A DNA stretch of 64,000 nucleotides from JAHJQZ01 sp963675235 (lineage in GTDB: Bacteria; Pseudomonadota; Alphaproteobacteria; Rhizobiales; Devosiaceae), in assembly GCA_963675235.2 (NCBI GenBank), contig CAXXFU010000002.1:558001-622000 (forward strand). The letters are read 5' to 3'. A program made the position numbers and the translations under genes. The first letter of the stretch is position 1. Each line of letters starts with the position of its first letter. Positions 62,687-64,000 of the stretch are shown here, one piece after another. The notes below the pieces were generated by a model. It did no database searches and was not told the DNA's origin. It worked only from the letters and a program-made list of their open reading frames with translations.

Positions 62687-62702
62687 AACTCTCAACTCGA
62701 TC

Positions 62703-62990
62703 ATGCCCTACTGGGTCTACATCCTCGCCAGCCGCATGAACGGTACGCTCTACATCGGCGTGACCAACGACATTGCGCGGCGCATCTCGGAGCACCGGAG
62801 TGGTAAGGGCTCCGAGTTTGCCAGGAAGTACGGCATCCATCGGCTGGTCTATCTCGAACCGCACGAGGATATCCGCCTCGCCATCCAGCGCGAAAAGACC
62901 CTCAAGGAGTGGAAGCGGGCCTGGAAGATCGCGCTGATCGAAAAGGACAATCCTGGTTGGTGTGATTTGACCGAGGATCTGAACCGGTAG
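62703..62990 (+). CDS. Small GIY-YIG nuclease-domain protein
   Basis: 95 residues from ATG 62703. The GIY-YIG core is YWVYILASRMNGTLYIGVTN, followed by ARRISEHRSG and the basic helix REKTLKEWKRAWKIALIEK. This is the compact UPF0213/YhbQ-like form, very conserved in alphaproteobacteria. No extra DNA-binding domain is present. It lies between two inverted copies of palindrome type B, themselves inside two copies of type A. Its cellular role is not established. Confidence 0.92.
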   Translation: MPYWVYILASRMNGTLYIGVTNDIARRISEHRSGKGSEFARKYGIHRLVYLEPHEDIRLAIQREKTLKEWKRAWKIALIEKDNPGWCDLTEDLNR

Positions 62991-63011
62991 GCCGGTGGGA
63001 TTGGGGAGCGG

Positions 63012-63043
63012 GAATGGGTCCCGGGATCAAGTCCCGGGACGAC
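63012..63043. repeat. Palindrome type B, right copy (inverted)
   Basis: GTCCCGGGATCAAGTCCCGGGAC forms a 9-bp stem with a 5-base loop. Together with flanking bases it is the reverse complement of the left copy at 62637-62686, minus the central insert there. Confidence 0.8.
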
Positions 63044-63107
63044 AATCGGGCGTAGGCGCGCGCAGGAGCACTCACCCCTTAGCAAGGCTTTCGATCCCTA
63101 ATTGCAG

Positions 63108-63195
63108 CCTCATCCTGAGCCTGTCGAAGGACTAGGCCAGACAGGCATTGATATCGGGGCCAATCCCTCGCCCTTTGCTTCGCTCAGGGTGAGGG
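63108..63195. repeat. Imperfect palindrome type A, right copy
   Basis: CCTCATCCTGAGC and GTCGAAGGA in the left arm, CCCTTTGCTTCGCTCAGGGT and GAGGG in the right arm. It is the same family and orientation as 62470-62575, with the shared spacer pattern GGGCCAATCCCTCGCCCTT. Confidence 0.75.
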
Positions 63196-63252
63196 TTTGG
63201 TACTTTTAGTATTGTAGTATGCTTGGGTTTCTTCCGCTCGAAAGCATATGCG

Positions 63253-64000
63253 ATGACGCAATACACCTTATTTGTCGATGAGTCCGGCGACGCCGGAATA
63301 AAGAAAGTCCGTTCTGCTACGATAGGTGGAGCGTCGCAATACATGACAATAGGCGGAGTTCTAGTCGATAATGACCGTCGTCAAGATATTATAGCAATTC
63401 TTCATGACTTGCAGAGAGAATTCCGTCGAACAGAGCTTCACTGCACTAATCTCAATCACAACCAACTCGTAAGATATAGTCGAGAAGTATCTCGCATAAG
63501 GTTGAAAGCATTTGGAGTGATATCACGCAAAGGAACATTGGGATCCTATGCTCGTGAAATCGGACACAAAAGTAGCAGTTACTATCACAAGAATGTTCAG
63601 TATATACTTGAAAGAGTTGGCATGTGTGCCGCTGAATATGGCATTAAGCAGTATGAAATAACTGTATGTATAGAGAGCGGCATATGCGAACTGTCTAAGC
63701 TAAAAAAATACATATCATTATGCAGAATTAATCCGATTTATCCGGATTCGAAGCATCTAAAACATATAGATCCTGAGCGAATCATCACGCGTTCTAAGCA
63801 GGAGGAGCCGCTTCTGCAATTGTGCGACTTGGTTGCTCATTCGCTCTATCGTTGTGCAGAGCGCAATCAGGGCAATTTGGGAGTGACGGAATCACGTTAT
63901 TTGAGAGAACTTCGATCCAGATTTTACAGCGACAGAGCAAATAAGAAGGTCATAGGACGAGGCATTAAGGCGGTGCACTCGCTTGATCAGCTTCATCTCG
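63253..64000 (+). CDS. DUF3800 domain-containing protein (partial, runs off window)
   Basis: 249 codons open from ATG 63253 to the edge. DUF3800 marks are TLFVDESGDAG at the N-terminus (acidic catalytic-type motif), MTIGGVLVDND, an IES acidic strand, and EEPLLQLCDLVAHSLYR near the C-terminus. The family has an RNase H-like fold and is thought to be a nuclease, often seen in mobile or defence regions. Codon use is strikingly AT-rich (AAA, ATA, TTA, AGA) compared with the rest of the window, a sign of transfer. No ribosome-binding site is obvious. Confidence 0.85.
   Translation, partial: MTQYTLFVDESGDAGIKKVRSATIGGASQYMTIGGVLVDNDRRQDIIAILHDLQREFRRTELHCTNLNHNQLVRYSREVSRIRLKAFGVISRKGTLGSYAREIGHKSSSYYHKNVQYILERVGMCAAEYGIKQYEITVCIESGICELSKLKKYISLCRINPIYPDSKHLKHIDPERIITRSKQEEPLLQLCDLVAHSLYRCAERNQGNLGVTESRYLRELRSRFYSDRANKKVIGRGIKAVHSLDQLHL

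Noticed and set aside
1..64000. CRISPR arrays, rRNA genes, insertion sequences and prophage genes
   Set aside because: I looked for regularly spaced repeats, rRNA signatures and transposase or phage genes and saw none; the only repeats are the palindromes near 62.5-63.2 kb and the partial gene copy at 61968.

Overview
The window is high-GC alphaproteobacterial DNA, most likely from the Hyphomicrobiales (Rhizobiales). The evidence is a Porin_2-type porin, the ldtR/ldtP pair, the hemB, bpt and ihfA neighbourhoods, the plsX/DUF177/cytochrome-bc1-chaperone/bamE block, and a dcw cell-division cluster running through to lpxC, bamD, recN and ligA. I cannot name a genus.

Layout. 0-4.3 kb: a membrane protein (probably the N-terminus of a MurF-like ligase, cut by the window edge), an alpha/beta hydrolase, an intact-looking D-Ala-D-Ala ligase homologue, a cytochrome c, and a RibN-type riboflavin importer under an FMN riboswitch. 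4.5-11.6 kb: a DUF2336 protein, a porin, a large OmpA protein with five internal repeats, a 35-residue membrane microprotein and a membrane helix-hairpin-helix protein. 11.7-17.3 kb (minus strand): EEP-family protein, bpt, SLC13 transporter, RDD protein, hemB. 17.4-24 kb (plus strand): ldtR, ldtP, a ZTP riboswitch followed by glyA, nrdR, nusB and an MFS gene. 24-29.5 kb (mainly minus strand): phosphotransferase, tRNA-Pro(GGG), MerR regulator, ihfA, fabH, plsX, DUF177, bc1 chaperone. 29.6-52.9 kb (plus strand): bamE and then rsmH, ftsL, ftsI, murE, mraY, ftsW, murG, murC, murB, ddl-like, ftsQ, ftsA, ftsZ, lpxC, bamD, recN, ligA. 53-61.7 kb: housekeeping and membrane genes. 61.9-64 kb: an accessory edge with a broken gene copy, nested palindromic repeats around a small GIY-YIG gene, and an AT-rich DUF3800 gene running off the end.

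Two linked patterns stand out. First, peptidoglycan precursor synthesis has been rearranged. The dcw cluster lacks murF and murD, and the gene in the ddlB position has lost key Ddl active-site residues. A Ddl homologue that keeps them lies at 1361-2503, close to a probable membrane MurF-like ligase. Second, ribD, ribE and ribH, which usually sit between nrdR and nusB in this order, are missing, while a riboflavin importer is under FMN control. Together these suggest either relocated genes or dependence on external riboflavin.

Four conserved genes between 22.8 and 31.3 kb carry single-base frameshifts, mostly in short homopolymers. I read these as probable sequence errors, not true gene loss.
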